A stretch of 64,000 nucleotides of DNA, taken from positions 53,035,059 to 53,099,058 of the forward strand of contig OY755252.1 of the NCBI GenBank assembly GCA_963576725.1, in the 5' to 3' direction. The notes beneath the pieces were generated by a model, which was not told the origin of the DNA, did not search any database, and worked only from the letters and a program-made list of their open reading frames with translations. Positions 28,501-36,949 of this stretch are shown piece by piece (the first letter of the stretch is position 1; every line of letters starts with the position of its first letter). Source of the stretch: Azorinus chamasolen. Lineage: Eukaryota; Mollusca; Bivalvia; Cardiida; Solecurtidae. Both the position numbers and the translations under genes were made by a program.

Positions 28501-31159
28501 GCTAACTACATCTTAATAACGTCTTTGCTACCTATATTTCAACAACGTTTAGGCTAACTATATCTTAACAACGTCTAGGCTAACTATATTCGATATTACA
28601 GCGTCTAGGCTAACTATATTCGATATTACAACGTCTAGGTTAACTACATCTTAATAACGTCTTTGCTACCTATATCTCAACAACGTTTAGGCTAACTATA
28701 TCTTAACAATGGCTAGGCTAACTATATATTAATAACGTCTAGGCTAACTATATCTTAATAACATCTAGGCTAACTATATATTCACAGCGTCTAGGCTAAC
28801 TGTATCTTAACAACGTCTAGGCTAAATATATTCGATATATCAACGTCTAGGCTAACTATATTCGATATGTCTAGGCTAACTATATTCGATATTTATCCTG
28901 TCACGTGTCTATTTTCCTGACGGATAACAAGGTGCCTGATAAACTTTTTGTTATTATGTCAGTTGGTCACATGACCTGTAGCCGAAACTACTTTTTTTTA
29001 CCGAGACGCTTATTTCGTGAATACACAAATTTACGTCTACCGAGTACTGAATAAAAAAGTTTAACAAAGCGAATTTGTTGATTTCAATCGATACCCATTA
29101 AACTAAATAGATCTAATTCTTTCACTTCATTCTCCTAAACTTATATTCTTAGGCCTAGACTAGATCTAGTAGATCTAGATCTAGAATAGATCTAGTTGTT
29201 TGTCGCGAAATTACCGTGTTTAGATAAATCCACATCAAGAATCATACATCGTCTAGATATCGTCAAGTGACAGGTTCTTTTTCTCACATAACTAACCGCG
29301 GGGCAACGGTTTTGTTTTGAGCATTTTTAAAGCAATGTGACTTTTTGGAATTCCAGTGACGTAATAACGCCTTTATAGTGACGTCATCTACAGTCTAGAG
29401 CCAGTAGAGTCGGGTCACTGGCACTTGATCGAAATAGTCTATAGTTGTGTAATATAATAGTTATATAATGTACTACATGTAGTTGCTATAAATACACTAT
29501 AGTCTTTTTCGATCAAGTGCCAGTGAGTCGGGTATACGTTGCGGTGCATTTTGTGGTACATTCGGTACAAAATAATAATAATTATATTTTGCTGTCGTGA
29601 CAAGGATAAATAGAATATGTTATCTGGCTCGGCTTCTGAATATATCAGGTTCGCCTTCGGCTCACCTGATATATTCATCCGCCTTGCCAGATAACATTTC
29701 TCATTCAAAGCTAGGAACCAAATATTCTCTATTTATTGTAACAACAACGTCTAGGCTAACTATATTCGATATTTCTTTTTGGATTTTAATTCTTTCGTTG
29801 CTATGATGAATCTGTGGCTGACTGTGCAACTAGTCTGGACCCAGATAAGTAACTTGGCATCTCATCAGGATACAAACTATTTATTACTTGCTGGTTTTTT
29901 AATGAAAAGACGAGAACGCTTAATATCGGAAACTGCAGCAGATGACTTTTTTCAGACGACAATTTTTGGCACCGACAGAGTTACGGTAGGTGATCCAGTC
30001 ACCTGCCTAAAAGTATCTAAATTCTTCTCAACTAGAATTCCGGTATATATGTTTTATCCAGTCACCAGGCTTCTCTAGTGACATAATAAAGGGGGTGCAA
30101 ATAAACTTAGGTTTATTAGGTTACTTCCGGTAGTGGAAGGTTTATTAGGTTAGTAGATAGGCGTAATGATTCTATAACCATGGAACTATTTTAGTTTTCT
30201 GTAAATATTCATAAACATGTTGATGGAATAGATCTAACAGATCTATTTGGTCACCAGAAGAATTATTCAAATGAGAAACAATAAAAATAATTGGCTACAG
30301 CTGGATTCGAACCCGCGCCTGATCCTACAAAACCTAATTCTAATCTCTCTAGAGACGTCGCCCTTACCGATTACGCCACTGAGGCCACATACAAAATGAC
30401 GTTGATTTATCACTTTTATTAATTTAATCCACCGCTGGCAAAACCCGTTTTTGATAAAATCAAACCTGGAAGCAAAGATTGACAGATAAATAGTAAATGT
30501 TTTCTTTTCACTCTCATGATTATTTGATTGATAAACTCTTACAGGGGCGGTGATAGTCATAAACCTAAATATAGCCTGTTCAGTTCCATCGATTTCTGAG
30601 TGACGTTAGGTAGAATCTAAAAATAGAAACCGAGACTACGTAACTCGAATTTGACCAAAGAATATAGATCATGTCTGTTTGAAATAACTTATCGACCCTC
30701 GATTCAAATTTTTTGAAATTCAACCACGTTTCCCTTCTAGTAATACAAGTATCGAAACTATATTCCTCTGCGGTAGCTCATTAGATCTATTTACGTCTAA
30801 ATGGAAGTGAAAAGGGAGGGATCCGTTGATCGAAAAACTGCATTTTCAATGTAAATTATTTCAAGAGTGTTATGAGTCTATAAAAAAGACATTTAACTAT
30901 ATTGACTGGATAAATCGAATAATAGGTTAGTGCCGTAGATGGGACGCCTTTATCCGACTCGGAGAGAAAACAGTTGAGGCTCGGCAAGCCTCGCCTCAAC
31001 GTTTTCTCCCCTCGTCGGATAAAGCGTCCCATCTACGGCACTAACCTATTATTCTCTATTTCCTGTACTTTTGTCAAAGGGGCTGATATATTCCACTGTG
31101 TATGATCACTTACTTTTTAGCTTCTCCTTGCTTGGGAAATCGTGTTTATTATGTTTGCC
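18510..31159 (-). CDS. Calmodulin-spaced EF-hand protein with acidic tail (5 exons joined)
   Basis: Spliced gene on the minus strand: exons 31159-31114, 28184-28053, 25698-25579, 20639-20511 and 19087-18510. All internal borders are GT/AG, and the four joins keep one open frame (all phase 1), restoring codons K, D, G and E. The joined exons give 334 residues before the stop. Four EF-hand loops have their key hydrophobic residues 36, 38 and 37 apart, like calmodulin. Loop 2 (DKNDDDKLTFDE) and loop 4 (DINNDNKIMPKE, its final Glu made by the last splice) keep Ca-binding residues; loop 1 (LAGDNETLNREQ) and loop 3 (RNGNDGPIDVEE) are degenerate. Then come a GQRRRRK basic patch, a Ser/His run and a tail of about 160 residues rich in Glu, Gln, Thr, Pro and Ala, probably disordered. 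No signal peptide or membrane segment is visible. A Ca-sensor or buffer role is inferred; I do not recognise a named family. The start exon is uncertain (see 47448). Confidence 0.85.
19210..19340 (+). repeat. Pyrimidine-rich simple repeat in intron
   Basis: CTCTCTGCCCATCTCTCTGT, TCTGTCTGTCTGTTTGTCTC and similar CT/TCTG runs, about 130 bp upstream of the terminal exon on the minus strand. Imperfect microsatellite. Confidence 0.7.
19395..19870 (+). pseudogene. 5'-truncated LINE fragment (ORF2 C-terminus and 3' UTR)
   Basis: Around 19500-19625 one frame reads TDIFKHSFFPHVVPLWNSLP followed by AT.AETPNLVSFKRELSTL. This matches the conserved C-terminal pattern of jockey/CR1-type LINE polymerases (SFFPR..W N SLP ... 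FK..L). The upstream part is frameshifted. The region after 19625 looks like the element's 3' UTR. It sits within the last intron of the EF-hand gene on the opposite strand. Confidence 0.6.
19975..20412 (+). repeat. 33-bp hairpin-forming minisatellite in intron
   Basis: About 13 units of CGATCGTCATACGACGATCA plus TAGCATTACTTTG, some truncated by 10-14 bp. Each unit contains TCGTCATACGACGA, a 5-bp stem with a 4-base turn. It lies about 100 bp downstream (in gene sense) of the EF-hand exon 20639-20511. Confidence 0.9.
20511..20639 (-). CDS. EF-hand gene, exon with loop 3 end and loop 4
   Basis: 129 bp. Acceptor ATACTTACAG, then GT completes a Gly codon and the frame reads PIDVEELRVILTEEGDEVFE, EGELEETFKQLDINNDNKIM, PK plus a split G. 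Donor AAAAG/GTAAAA. Phases match both neighbours. Confidence 0.9.
20640..21209 (-). repeat. 54-57 bp array duplicating the intron 3' end
   Basis: Ten tandem units abut the exon 20639-20511 directly. Plus-strand unit: CGACCTGTAAGTATCCCACA, CAAATAATGAAACATTTAAC, TCTTATTATACTGATCG. On the gene's strand every unit ends TACTTACAG/GTCGCG or TACTAACAG/GTCGCG, that is, a copy of the real 3' splice site (ATACTTACAG/GTCCTA). Confidence 0.9.
21718..21868 (+). mobile_element. Family C MITE, left part, interrupted
   Basis: Starts ACAGTAGAACCTGTTTTAAG, has AAAGAGGTCTAGGTATGGGT and a shortened core (AGTAATAGGAGCTTTCTGCA), and breaks off after CTTGCTTTTTAGACT. The matching right end (ATAAATGAATGGTCACTTAA, GATAGGTTCTATTGTA) is found at about 24920-24960. 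Confidence 0.65.
21866..22345 (+). mobile_element. tRNA-headed SINE-like element
   Basis: The head at about 21868-21940 has a polymerase III A box (TGGTCTAGTGGTAACGCG) and B box (GAGTTCAAATCCC) in tRNA-like spacing. The anticodon loop lacks T33 and the arms are imperfect, so it is not a working tRNA. The body carries TGGGTACCTGTGAGGGTCAC and ATGGAGGACGATCAACGCCA, and the tail has irregular GCTTGGTGCTTGATGCTTGA repeats at about 22330-22365. Part of the body recurs inverted at 24700-24810. Confidence 0.7.
22540..22582 (+). repeat. Simple repeat (GT)n followed by (G)n
   Basis: AGAGAGTGTGTGTGTGTGTG followed by a run of 18 G. The long G run can form a quadruplex and is error-prone in assembly. 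Confidence 0.95.
22600..22860 (+). mobile_element. Dispersed AACAAGAGGG repeat
   Basis: Begins AACAAGAGGGTCTGAAAGGC, CCTGACATCGCTCACCAGAC and runs through CCGGTCCTGGGGTGAACCAA. I recall similar 'AACAAGAGGGCC...GGCCC...CGCTCACC' starts as common dispersed repeats of bivalve genomes (from memory, unchecked). No coding capacity seen. Confidence 0.5.
22860..23545. other. Unassigned intronic DNA
   Basis: No exon of the EF-hand gene and no repeat I can classify, except a divergent B core at about 23210-23265 (AACAGATTGGATCCAGATTA, GTTTTATCAGGATCCAAA). Confidence 0.5.
23547..23794 (-). mobile_element. Family A MITE copy
   Basis: Reverse-oriented copy of the GAACAGGG subfamily: CCCTTCCCCTGTTCTATGTT on the left, GAGAGAAAGGGTTA on the right, core CAGACAGCTGCTATAGGAGC. 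A second related copy lies at about 23935-24150 and a third fragment at 24165-24300. Confidence 0.7.
24520..24815 (-). mobile_element. Inverted SINE-like body fragment
   Basis: The plus-strand stretch TGCAATTTTGGCGTTGATCG, TCCTCCATATAGGCG at about 24775-24805 is the reverse complement of the body of the SINE-like element at 22085-22125. The flanking GATGCAATTACAATGAAGCA, AACTGAAATGCCACA motif occurs twice (40-bp repeats). No tRNA head is visible. Confidence 0.6.
25147..25505 (+). mobile_element. Family A MITE split by family D insertion
   Basis: The left part (25147-25265) runs from TAACCCTTCCTTGAAGTTCC through CAAACAAAGTAGACGCAGAT to ACATGAATATTAA. The right part (25486-25505) is TTAAGCAGGGAAAGGGTTAA, the normal A right end. 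A complete family D element lies between them with TTAA at both borders, as expected for a TTAA-specific insertion. Confidence 0.8.
25262..25489 (+). mobile_element. Family D MITE inserted at TTAA in family A
   Basis: 228 bp from TTAACCCATTCCCACTTAGG to GCGGGAATGGGTTAA. The hairpin at 25368-25434 has 32-bp arms (GAAACCATTGTGATAAATAG + AGCATTTGCTCC and its complement) around a 3-base turn. Confidence 0.85.
25579..25698 (-). CDS. EF-hand gene, exon with loop 2 and start of loop 3
   Basis: 120 bp. Acceptor GTGGTTTTAG; the first two bases complete Asp of EF loop 2. The frame reads DDKLTFDEFEQLFKMQWSSL, ESRLQDFLDDLKKCRNGND plus a split G. Donor GATG/GTAACA. Loop 2, created across the junction, is a canonical Ca-binding loop apart from Asp in place of Gly at position 6. 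Confidence 0.9.
25979..26288. repeat. 45-bp minisatellite, about 7 copies
   Basis: Unit GTTTATTTGTCATTCTGTGA, GGATTACTACACCCTGTAAA, GACGA, nearly identical between copies. The length is a multiple of three, so both strands carry open frames; neither has coding features. The array abuts a family A element whose GCAAACAGAGTAAACACAGA begins at about 26295. It sits in the intron about 280 bp upstream of the exon 25698-25579. Confidence 0.92.
26290..26680. mobile_element. Two adjoining family A copies, opposite orientation
   Basis: A plus copy at about 26290-26484 (CAGACAGCTCTTTTAGAAGC core) and a minus copy at 26484-26679 (CCCTTTACTCCATGAATATT to TATGGAGTAAGGGGTTAA) share a border. Confidence 0.65.
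26690..28045. other. Intronic stretch without recognised exon
   Basis: No exon and no MITE I can classify. Two local features are visible. At 26945-27080, degenerate AATCTCAGGCATTTT repeats occur. At 27240-27325 there are four loose copies of GGGTCCGAAACGACC, which also give a low-complexity minus-strand frame. Confidence 0.55.
28053..28184 (-). CDS. EF-hand gene, exon with loop 1 and start of loop 2
   Basis: 132 bp. Acceptor CTATGTTTTCAG, donor AAGAATG/GTAAAC. Its AG completes Lys; then SFFKLAGDNETLNREQFKKL, CYKFYLSPTQKVVNDMFEKL, DKN and a split base. EF loop 1 lacks the Asp at position 1 and the Glu at position 12, so it probably does not bind Ca in the canonical way. Confidence 0.9.
28203..28892 (+). 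repeat. 26-bp minisatellite next to exon
   Basis: About 26 imperfect units of AACGTCTAGGCTAACTATAT plus CTTAAC. A subset reads TATATTCGATATTACA and forms local blocks, including a duplicated block of about 140 bp (28440-28530 and 28560-28650). It starts about 20 bp upstream of the acceptor region of exon 28184-28053 and a stray copy lies at 29742-29775. Confidence 0.9.
29150..29215. repeat. AGATCTAG-rich palindromic cluster
   Basis: CTAGACTAGATCTAGTAGAT, CTAGATCTAGAATAGATCTA: overlapping short palindromes. Function unknown. Confidence 0.6.
29415..29525. repeat. 111-bp inverted repeat
   Basis: Arms TCACTGGCACTTGATCGAAA and TTTCGATCAAGTGCCAGTGA surround a loop of about 50 bases of AT-rich DNA. 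GTCGGG follows or precedes each arm, which may be a target duplication. Probably a small MITE. Confidence 0.75.
29617..29697. repeat. 81-bp inverted repeat
   Basis: Arms ATGTTATCTGGCTCGGCTTC and its near complement (CCGCCTTGCCAGATAACAT), with TGAATATATCAGG / CCTGATATATTCA inside. It resembles a MITE core. No gene. Confidence 0.75.
30100..30580. mobile_element. Possible TIR element containing tRNA-like unit
   Basis: AATAAACTTAGGTTTATTAG at about 30101 and GTCATAAACCTAAATATAG at about 30557 are inverted to each other. Between them, on the minus strand at about 30295-30388, lies a tRNA-like sequence with A box TGGCGTAATCGGT and B box GGTTCGAATCC. The anticodon region does not fold as a standard arm, so I read it as SINE-like rather than a tRNA gene. 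Confidence 0.45.
30917..31054. repeat. 138-bp near-perfect palindrome
   Basis: Arms GAATAATAGGTTAGTGCCGT + AGATGGGACGC and the exact complement on the right, then TTATCCGACTCGGAGAGAAA versus TTTTCTCCCCTCGTCGGATA with few mismatches, and a small GC-rich turn. It lies 60 bp downstream (in gene sense) of the 46-bp EF-hand exon. Confidence 0.9.
31114..31159 (-). CDS. EF-hand gene, 46-bp exon
   Basis: Acceptor CTATTTTCAG, donor TAAAAA/GTAAGT (strong). It reads GKHNKHDFPSKEKLK plus a split A in the frame required by the next exon, giving a basic N-terminal helix ahead of EF loop 1. The upstream partner must end in phase 0. Confidence 0.8.
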
Positions 31160-31499
31160 CTGAAAATAGAAAAATCAATGGTGATGATAATAGCACAGTA
31201 GTTCAACCCGTTATAAGCAATCGCTAATTACTGAATACACATACTGGTCTCAACCGTTTCAATATGGGGCACACGTGATTAATGTCCTCTGCAGACATGG
31301 AAAGGCGTTTATATGAAGGGAAGGGTTAAAATATGTATCTATGAGAATAAGTATTAAGGCATAGTTAACATTATCTCTGGTATAAATCTTGACCTCTTAT
31401 AATGTTACACACACTTATACGTCAATTTTCATTAATTCTTAAAGTGCTCGAGGCATTGTGGAAAGCATAACCTTTTGCCCACTGACAACGAATATCCTA

Positions 31500-31580
31500 T
31501 AACCTATGAAACAGTATGGATCTAGAAGAGACGCCGATTTACTAGGCGTCTCACCAGGATCCGAAGTGTTTGACACTCTG
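31500..31580 (+). mobile_element. Family B core
   Basis: AAACAGTATGGATCTAGAAG, GACGCCGATTTACTAGGCGT, CTCACCAGGATCCGAAGTGT: hairpin of the B family with moderate divergence. The segment CACTCTGCTAATGAAA is then duplicated (31573-31610). Confidence 0.7.
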
Positions 31581-32049
31581 CTAATGAAAAACCCCGGCAC
31601 TCTGCTAATGAAACCCCCGTTAAAATATACTGTAGGACTTCGTTGCAAATTTCAAAGTTTGCAGACACCACTTATTTGGCGTGCCAATTGTTAACAACAC
31701 TTTCTCCCGAGTTTTATAACACATAATGACTTAAACAAACGTTCGACAATCTGTATACTCTAAGCAAAATCGATAAATGATTTCGGCCCTGGATCTGTTC
31801 GAACCGGTACATTTCGCTACGCCTACAAAACGTTTGGATCCAGATCAACCGACATGGAAATTAATATGATCTATCCTGTTCAGTATCGCCGGATTTAGGG
31901 ATTTTTTAATAATTAAAATTGGAAATTGAAGAATATTCAAATGTCTAGGAAACGAATAGTACAAAAAGAAATTCGGACGAAATGAACGCTAAGGTAAAAG
32001 CACGTCTTTATAATTCATGGCCTATTCATGCAAGGGACCCCCGCGGCGT

Positions 32050-32400
32050 TCAAGTTTAACTCTTTCGGTCCAACGTTTGTCGTCTGTAAAATTTGTTTTC
32101 TGCTTCAATTTTCATTTTGTAAGTGTCGTCCTCTTTTGTTTAAAAACATAATCACGGTATCAAGCGGCATGGATCGGTATCAAGCGGCATGGATCATGAG
32201 TAAACTGGGCGTCTCGCATGGATCCAAACTGTTTGGGATTCATCCTAGACAACCGCGTAATGTCACTTGATCGTTATCATACATTAATTAAAAGTTCAAA
32301 AATAGTTTGGATCTAGATCAGGCAAATATATTCTTAGCGTCTGATCTAGATCCAGCCTATGTTTAAAACACTTGAGAGAATTAAGCGAGGCTAAGATTTT
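32050..32400. mobile_element. Family B elements, CAGACGAC subfamily
   Basis: TTTAACTCTTTCGGTCCAAC, GTTTGTCGTCTGTAAAATTT is the flank of a B subfamily, followed by a truncated core at 32200-32235 (ACTGGGCGTCTCGCATGGAT). TATCAAGCGGCATGGATC is duplicated at 32160-32195. A second core is at about 32305-32365. Confidence 0.55.
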
Positions 32401-32620
32401 GTAGACGACGAGAGCTAAAGCCATTTGAGCAGATGGCAATTCTTTGGCAGAATGAGGAGGAATTATAAAGATCAATTCATCTATAGAAGTTTATGGCGGG
32501 CGGGTGAAAATAATAAACCTTTTAGCATTCTCGTTAACGTTCCGCCCAGAGCACTGTTATTATTCGTTAACCATCAACCTGCTGTAAAACTTCTGCCCGA
32601 GGTCTTTCAATTTTCAGTTA

Positions 32621-32824
32621 TAGTAGAACCTGTTTTAGGCGGACATTCATTTATTGAACACAGGATCCTTAAAAAGCTGGTGGTTGCTTAATGCAGGATA
32701 AAAGTAATGCAGAAAGCTCCTGCATGAGGTTTTTGCGTTACTTCTGACCAGCATGAAGCCACCACCTACCTTACAAACGCACACTTAGACCTTGTGTGAT
32801 GGCGGCTTAACACAGGTTCTACTG
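32621..32824 (+). mobile_element. Family C MITE, both terminal repeats present
   Basis: 204 bp from AGTAGAACCTGTTTTAGGCG to GCGGCTTAACACAGGTTCTA + CTGCA. The core has TTAATGCAGGATAAAAGTAA, TGCAGAAAGCTCCTGCATGA and the degraded complement. One of the best copies for defining the C ends. Confidence 0.75.
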
Positions 32825-33429
32825 CACCGCACCGATTCGTTCAAGCTTTAGAGAAAACTTTTGACCGAATATCAAAAACTTGGATACTGATAGTATACCT
32901 CATTTATCGACGTCTGATCTGGATCCAATATGATTGTAAGTATCAGTCAGGTCTCGTTTAGCAGGCGAAAGGCTTAATGGAAAGGTCGCTTTAAAATACC
33001 CCTACGTCGCATTATTTTTAGCATCACTTTTCCGTGTGAAAAATTGAAAAGATCGACTTTTTCAAAGGTTTTAAAACACTAGAAAACAAGTCGCGATGCT
33101 CGAAAACTGTTTCATTTCAAGAAATTAACGGACGTTTACCACGGGAATCCCTAGTTGACCAGATCGTCCACTAAATGCAAATGAACAATTGCACCGTCAT
33201 CTGCTCTCAACGAAAATAAACCAAAACGGCGAGTCTGTATTCAAAGCTGATATCAGAGTAATGGAATATAACTCTGGGTTTCCTCTGTTTGCAAAGGCAT
33301 GAAAAAGAGTTTCTATGAAGGAAAGAATTAATAAATATTTATGACGTCATGAATTCCTGTTTAAATATTCATGGGGTAGAATGTTAACTGGTTCATTATA
33401 CCTACTTGGACAAGTGCACTACGAAAAAT

Positions 33430-35068
33430 GAGGCTGGTGCTTACAAGGGTTAAAAAGAAATAACTTGATATACAAGTACCAATCAGGATTTCTTCCTAAT
33501 CACTCTACTGTTTATCAGTTAATTGATATTGTTCATCACATCTGCCAATCATTTGATAACAAACAACACTCTTGCATGGTGTTTTGTGATATTCCCAAAG
33601 CCTTTGATCGAGTATGACATAACGGTCTTACTTTTAAACTACAGGAAAATGGCATCAATGGGCGTCTTGGGAAAGTGTTGGGACCTCTTTTATTTTTAAT
33701 TTACATTAATGACATATCTGACTCGCTACTGAGCTTAACATGATTGTTTGCGGACGATAACTCTCTTTACATATCTGCTACCTCTTTAAATGACGTTGAA
33801 GGTATTTTAAACCACGATCTTAAATTAGTTTCTGCTTGGGCTAAGACTTGGCTTGTTAGTTTCAACCCTGCTAAAACTGAGGCAATGATGTTTTCGCTTA
33901 GAAATCATGACACGCGGCCTGATCTATTTTTTGAAGGCACTGCTATACAATTTGTTAATTCTCATAAACACTTGGGTGTCACCCTAAATTCAAATGGTTA
34001 GTGGAATGATCACATTGATAGCATACTTAAATCTGCTTCCAAAACAATTGGAATAATGAAAAACATTAAATTCACCTTAAACAGAAGGGCCTTAAATCAA
34101 ATTTACATTTCTTACGTACGGCCAATACTAGAGTATGCTTCTGTTGTTTGGGATGGTTGTTCCGAAACTGGTGCAGATACATTAGAAAAACTACAGAACG
34201 AAGCAGCCCGTATCGTGACTGGCTTAACCAGATCGGTCTCTATAGATAATCTATATCAGGAATGTGGATGGGAATCACTGGCCAATCGACGAAAATTACA
34301 AAAACTCTGTTTCGTTTATAAGGCCTCTCATAACATGTTTCCATCATATATTAGTGATTTGATACCGCCCTATACGTAAGGGAGCTAACCCACTATCCAT
34401 TAAGAAATAGCGATGATATCGAAGTGCCTTTCTCACGTACGTCAGTCTCCAAGAAATCATGCATCCCGTCTTCAATAGCACTATGGAACAACATCAGTCC
34501 AGATGACAGATATTTAAATACATTAAGCTCATTTAAAAACTCATTGCGGAACAATTTTAGCAATGATAACGTTCCATCTTACTACTATTTTGGAGATAGG
34601 TATTTGTCAGCTATCCACGCCAGAATTAGGAACAACTGTAGCACTCTGAATGGTGATCTGTTTAAAAACCACCTTAATCAAAATCCTTTATGCGAATGTT
34701 CAAATGAAGTTGAAAATGCCGAACATTACTTTTTTCAATGTAGTCTTTTTCAAAACCAGAGACTTGACCTATTTCGTACAACACAAAGGTACCATCCGCT
34801 AAATACCGAATGCTTCTGTTTGGCAAACAAAATCTAAATGATGAAGACAATAAAATCATATTTGCTGCCGTGCATTGTTATATAAAGCAATCACGGAGGT
34901 TTTAGCTTCACATATTGTGCAACTATCGATGTGTTCTAACTCTTAGTTTAATATTATACTTTTTCTAAGATTATGCTAAGATGTCTTACTTATAACGGTA
35001 TGTTCTTATGCTAAGATGTCTTAAGTGTCCTCTGATCGTACTACTATAGTTAGGATATCTGTCGCCAC

Positions 35069-35103
<35 letters not shown>

Positions 35104-35290
35104 GCTCTCTCTCTCACCCACTCTCTCTCTCACTCTATATCTTTCACAAACATTGTATTAAGCTTCGTATTTTGTATGTCATTACATGTATATATGAATG
35201 CTTTGTATGGGGAGGGTCAAATCTAATGTTGTAAGAACTTATGACCCGACCCAATTTCCTCTAATATGGAAATAAAATATGTTTAAACTA
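33430..35290 (+). pseudogene. Jockey-type LINE, broken reverse transcriptase
   Basis: Plus-strand remnant of a non-LTR retrotransposon polymerase. In order: YQSGFLPNHSTVYQLIDIVH, a CD.PKAFDRV motif, then a gap where about 60 residues before (S)VLGPLLFLIYINDI are missing, FADDNSLYI (catalytic F-A-D-D) at about 33745-33775, HKHLGVTLNSNG, the thumb-like RRALNQIYISYVRPILEYAS, and a C-terminal part with CECSNEVENAEHYFFQC. Broken by stops near 33617, 33741, 33999 and 34377, a frameshift near 34380 and the internal deletion; ORF1 and the endonuclease are absent. The 3' UTR carries a CT repeat and ends near AATAAAATATG at about 35280. It cannot be active. Confidence 0.9.
35072..35138 (+). repeat. (CT)n microsatellite
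   Basis: CTCTCTCTCTCTCTCTCTCT with interruptions, inside the 3' region of the LINE remnant. Confidence 0.9.
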
Positions 35291-35901
35291 AGGGTTAAAA
35301 AGTACAAACTTGACAAAAAAACCACCTATTGAAAAATAAATAAGCACTGTACATACATGGAAGTAAATAAATAGATAAACACCCCTTTCAATGTTATTTT
35401 TTTATACTCTATAGAATGCACCCGTGAGTGGATTAGGAACCGAATTGAAAGGCTTCTTCCATTAACCACGTTCCCACTAACCTCGTCCTGACTCGTATTT
35501 GAAATCAGCTAGGACCCAGATAAACCGCCAAGTAACTGGGCGTCTCATCAGGATCTAAGATGTTTGACACTCGGGTCAAAGGTTATGCAACATTTGATGG
35601 AATCAGATGTAGTCATAATTACAGCAGATACAATTTTGAGCAGACTTTTTTTTTGCTCTGAGAAAAGGTTGGTGGAACATTTGATGAATATACATTCATG
35701 TTAGAACTTCAAAGTAGACTGGTCATGTGGAAAGGAGTGATTTTAAATGTGTGCATGTACATGGCTATCATCTTATATATAAAGCTCCTAAAGGAACTTT
35801 CTGCATAACTTGCATCCCGTGTTAAGCTACCATCTGTCTTAAAACAGAATGAGACTTACTTTGGGTGGTTGCTGTAGGCATGTTTGACTCTATATTTAGT
35901 T

Positions 35902-36137
35902 TTAACCATTTTCTCCATAAATACGCCTTTCTATGCTTTTGTAAACAGAGTAGATCCAGATCAGACGGCTTCTATAGACTCTGTTCTATTTGCTTTTGAT
36001 TCAATATAGATATAGTTCTGCAGTTTCTGCTAGGACAAGACAGCCCTGTGTTCATGTGCTATAATAACATGTTAATGTAATTACTATTCGTGACGTCATG
36101 TTTTTCTTACCTGAATATTTATGGAGGAAAGGGTTAA
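35902..36137 (+). mobile_element. Family A MITE copy, TTAA to TTAA
   Basis: TTAACCATTTTCTCCATAAA to ATGGAGGAAAGGGTTAA with core GACGGCTTCTATAGAC; the right core arm is deleted. Confidence 0.75.
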
Positions 36138-36445
36138 TTCTAATATTTCGACCCTGCTGGGCATTTTTCAAAGAAAGAAATAGACAAGAATATTTAACAT
36201 TTGTATACATGCAAAATCACAAATATGTGAACTGTAATGTCAATAAAACAATTATGTACAAATGAGATGTCTGCGGTTTTGTATGTACAAAAATGTAGAG
36301 AATTTTCAATCTATTTTATCCTTGAAAAAGATCCAGGCGGGTCGAAATATTAGAGTTTGAGCTAAATACAGGTGAACTTCAATATCTCGAACTTCAAGGA
36401 ACCATGCAAAAAAAACTGTTTGCTCAATTCATCCTCAAATATAAA

Positions 36446-36525
36446 GCCATGGTGCCAAACAGTTTGTATCCTGATGAGACCTCGAGCTACTGTCGGGCAT
36501 TTCATCTGGAGTCAAATTGTTTGTA
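36446..36525 (+). mobile_element. Family B core
   Basis: GTGCCAAACAGTTTGTATCC, TGATGAGACCTCGAGCTACT, then GGGCATTTCATCTGGAGTCA, AATTGTTTG. Hairpin with several mismatches. Confidence 0.7.
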
Positions 36526-36949
36526 CAGCTAATCACAAACTCGTCTGTAGTATGCATATTCTTTAAGTGATACACATGTAGAATCCCGTGAGAAAGCCTT
36601 CCAGCCAACATGCGGTAGGTCGGTGATTCTACCCCGGGTGTTCTTCTCTATCACGAAACAATACAATTTATTCCATGCACGCACAAAACACTGGGGTATT
36701 TTTGCACACGTAATTAGCTGGACGTCGCGATATAAGTGAAATCATGTTAAAGCGAATAAACAAACAAACACACAAACAAAACACTGTACAAGTAATGTAG
36801 AACCTTGTTAAATCAGCCATTTAGGGACCCACCACCCCCGATTTCTCTTCTTTTTAAAAAAGAACAGAACGAAACAAATGTGTCATGGAGTCCTTCTAGG
36901 ACAGTTTTACAATAGTGTCGTCCTGAAGCCTTGCCATTGCCCAACTCGC

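Noticed and set aside
28203..28892. CRISPR-like array of regular repeats
   Set aside because: Units are contiguous with no unique spacers and the DNA is clearly eukaryotic (spliced gene, LINE, MITEs).
30295..30388. tRNA gene on the minus strand
   Set aside because: Good A and B boxes, but no normal anticodon arm; spacing is longer than in a tRNA. Read as SINE-like.
32425..32691. 88-codon plus frame
   Set aside because: It runs into the left end of a family C MITE and shows no domain; treated as chance.
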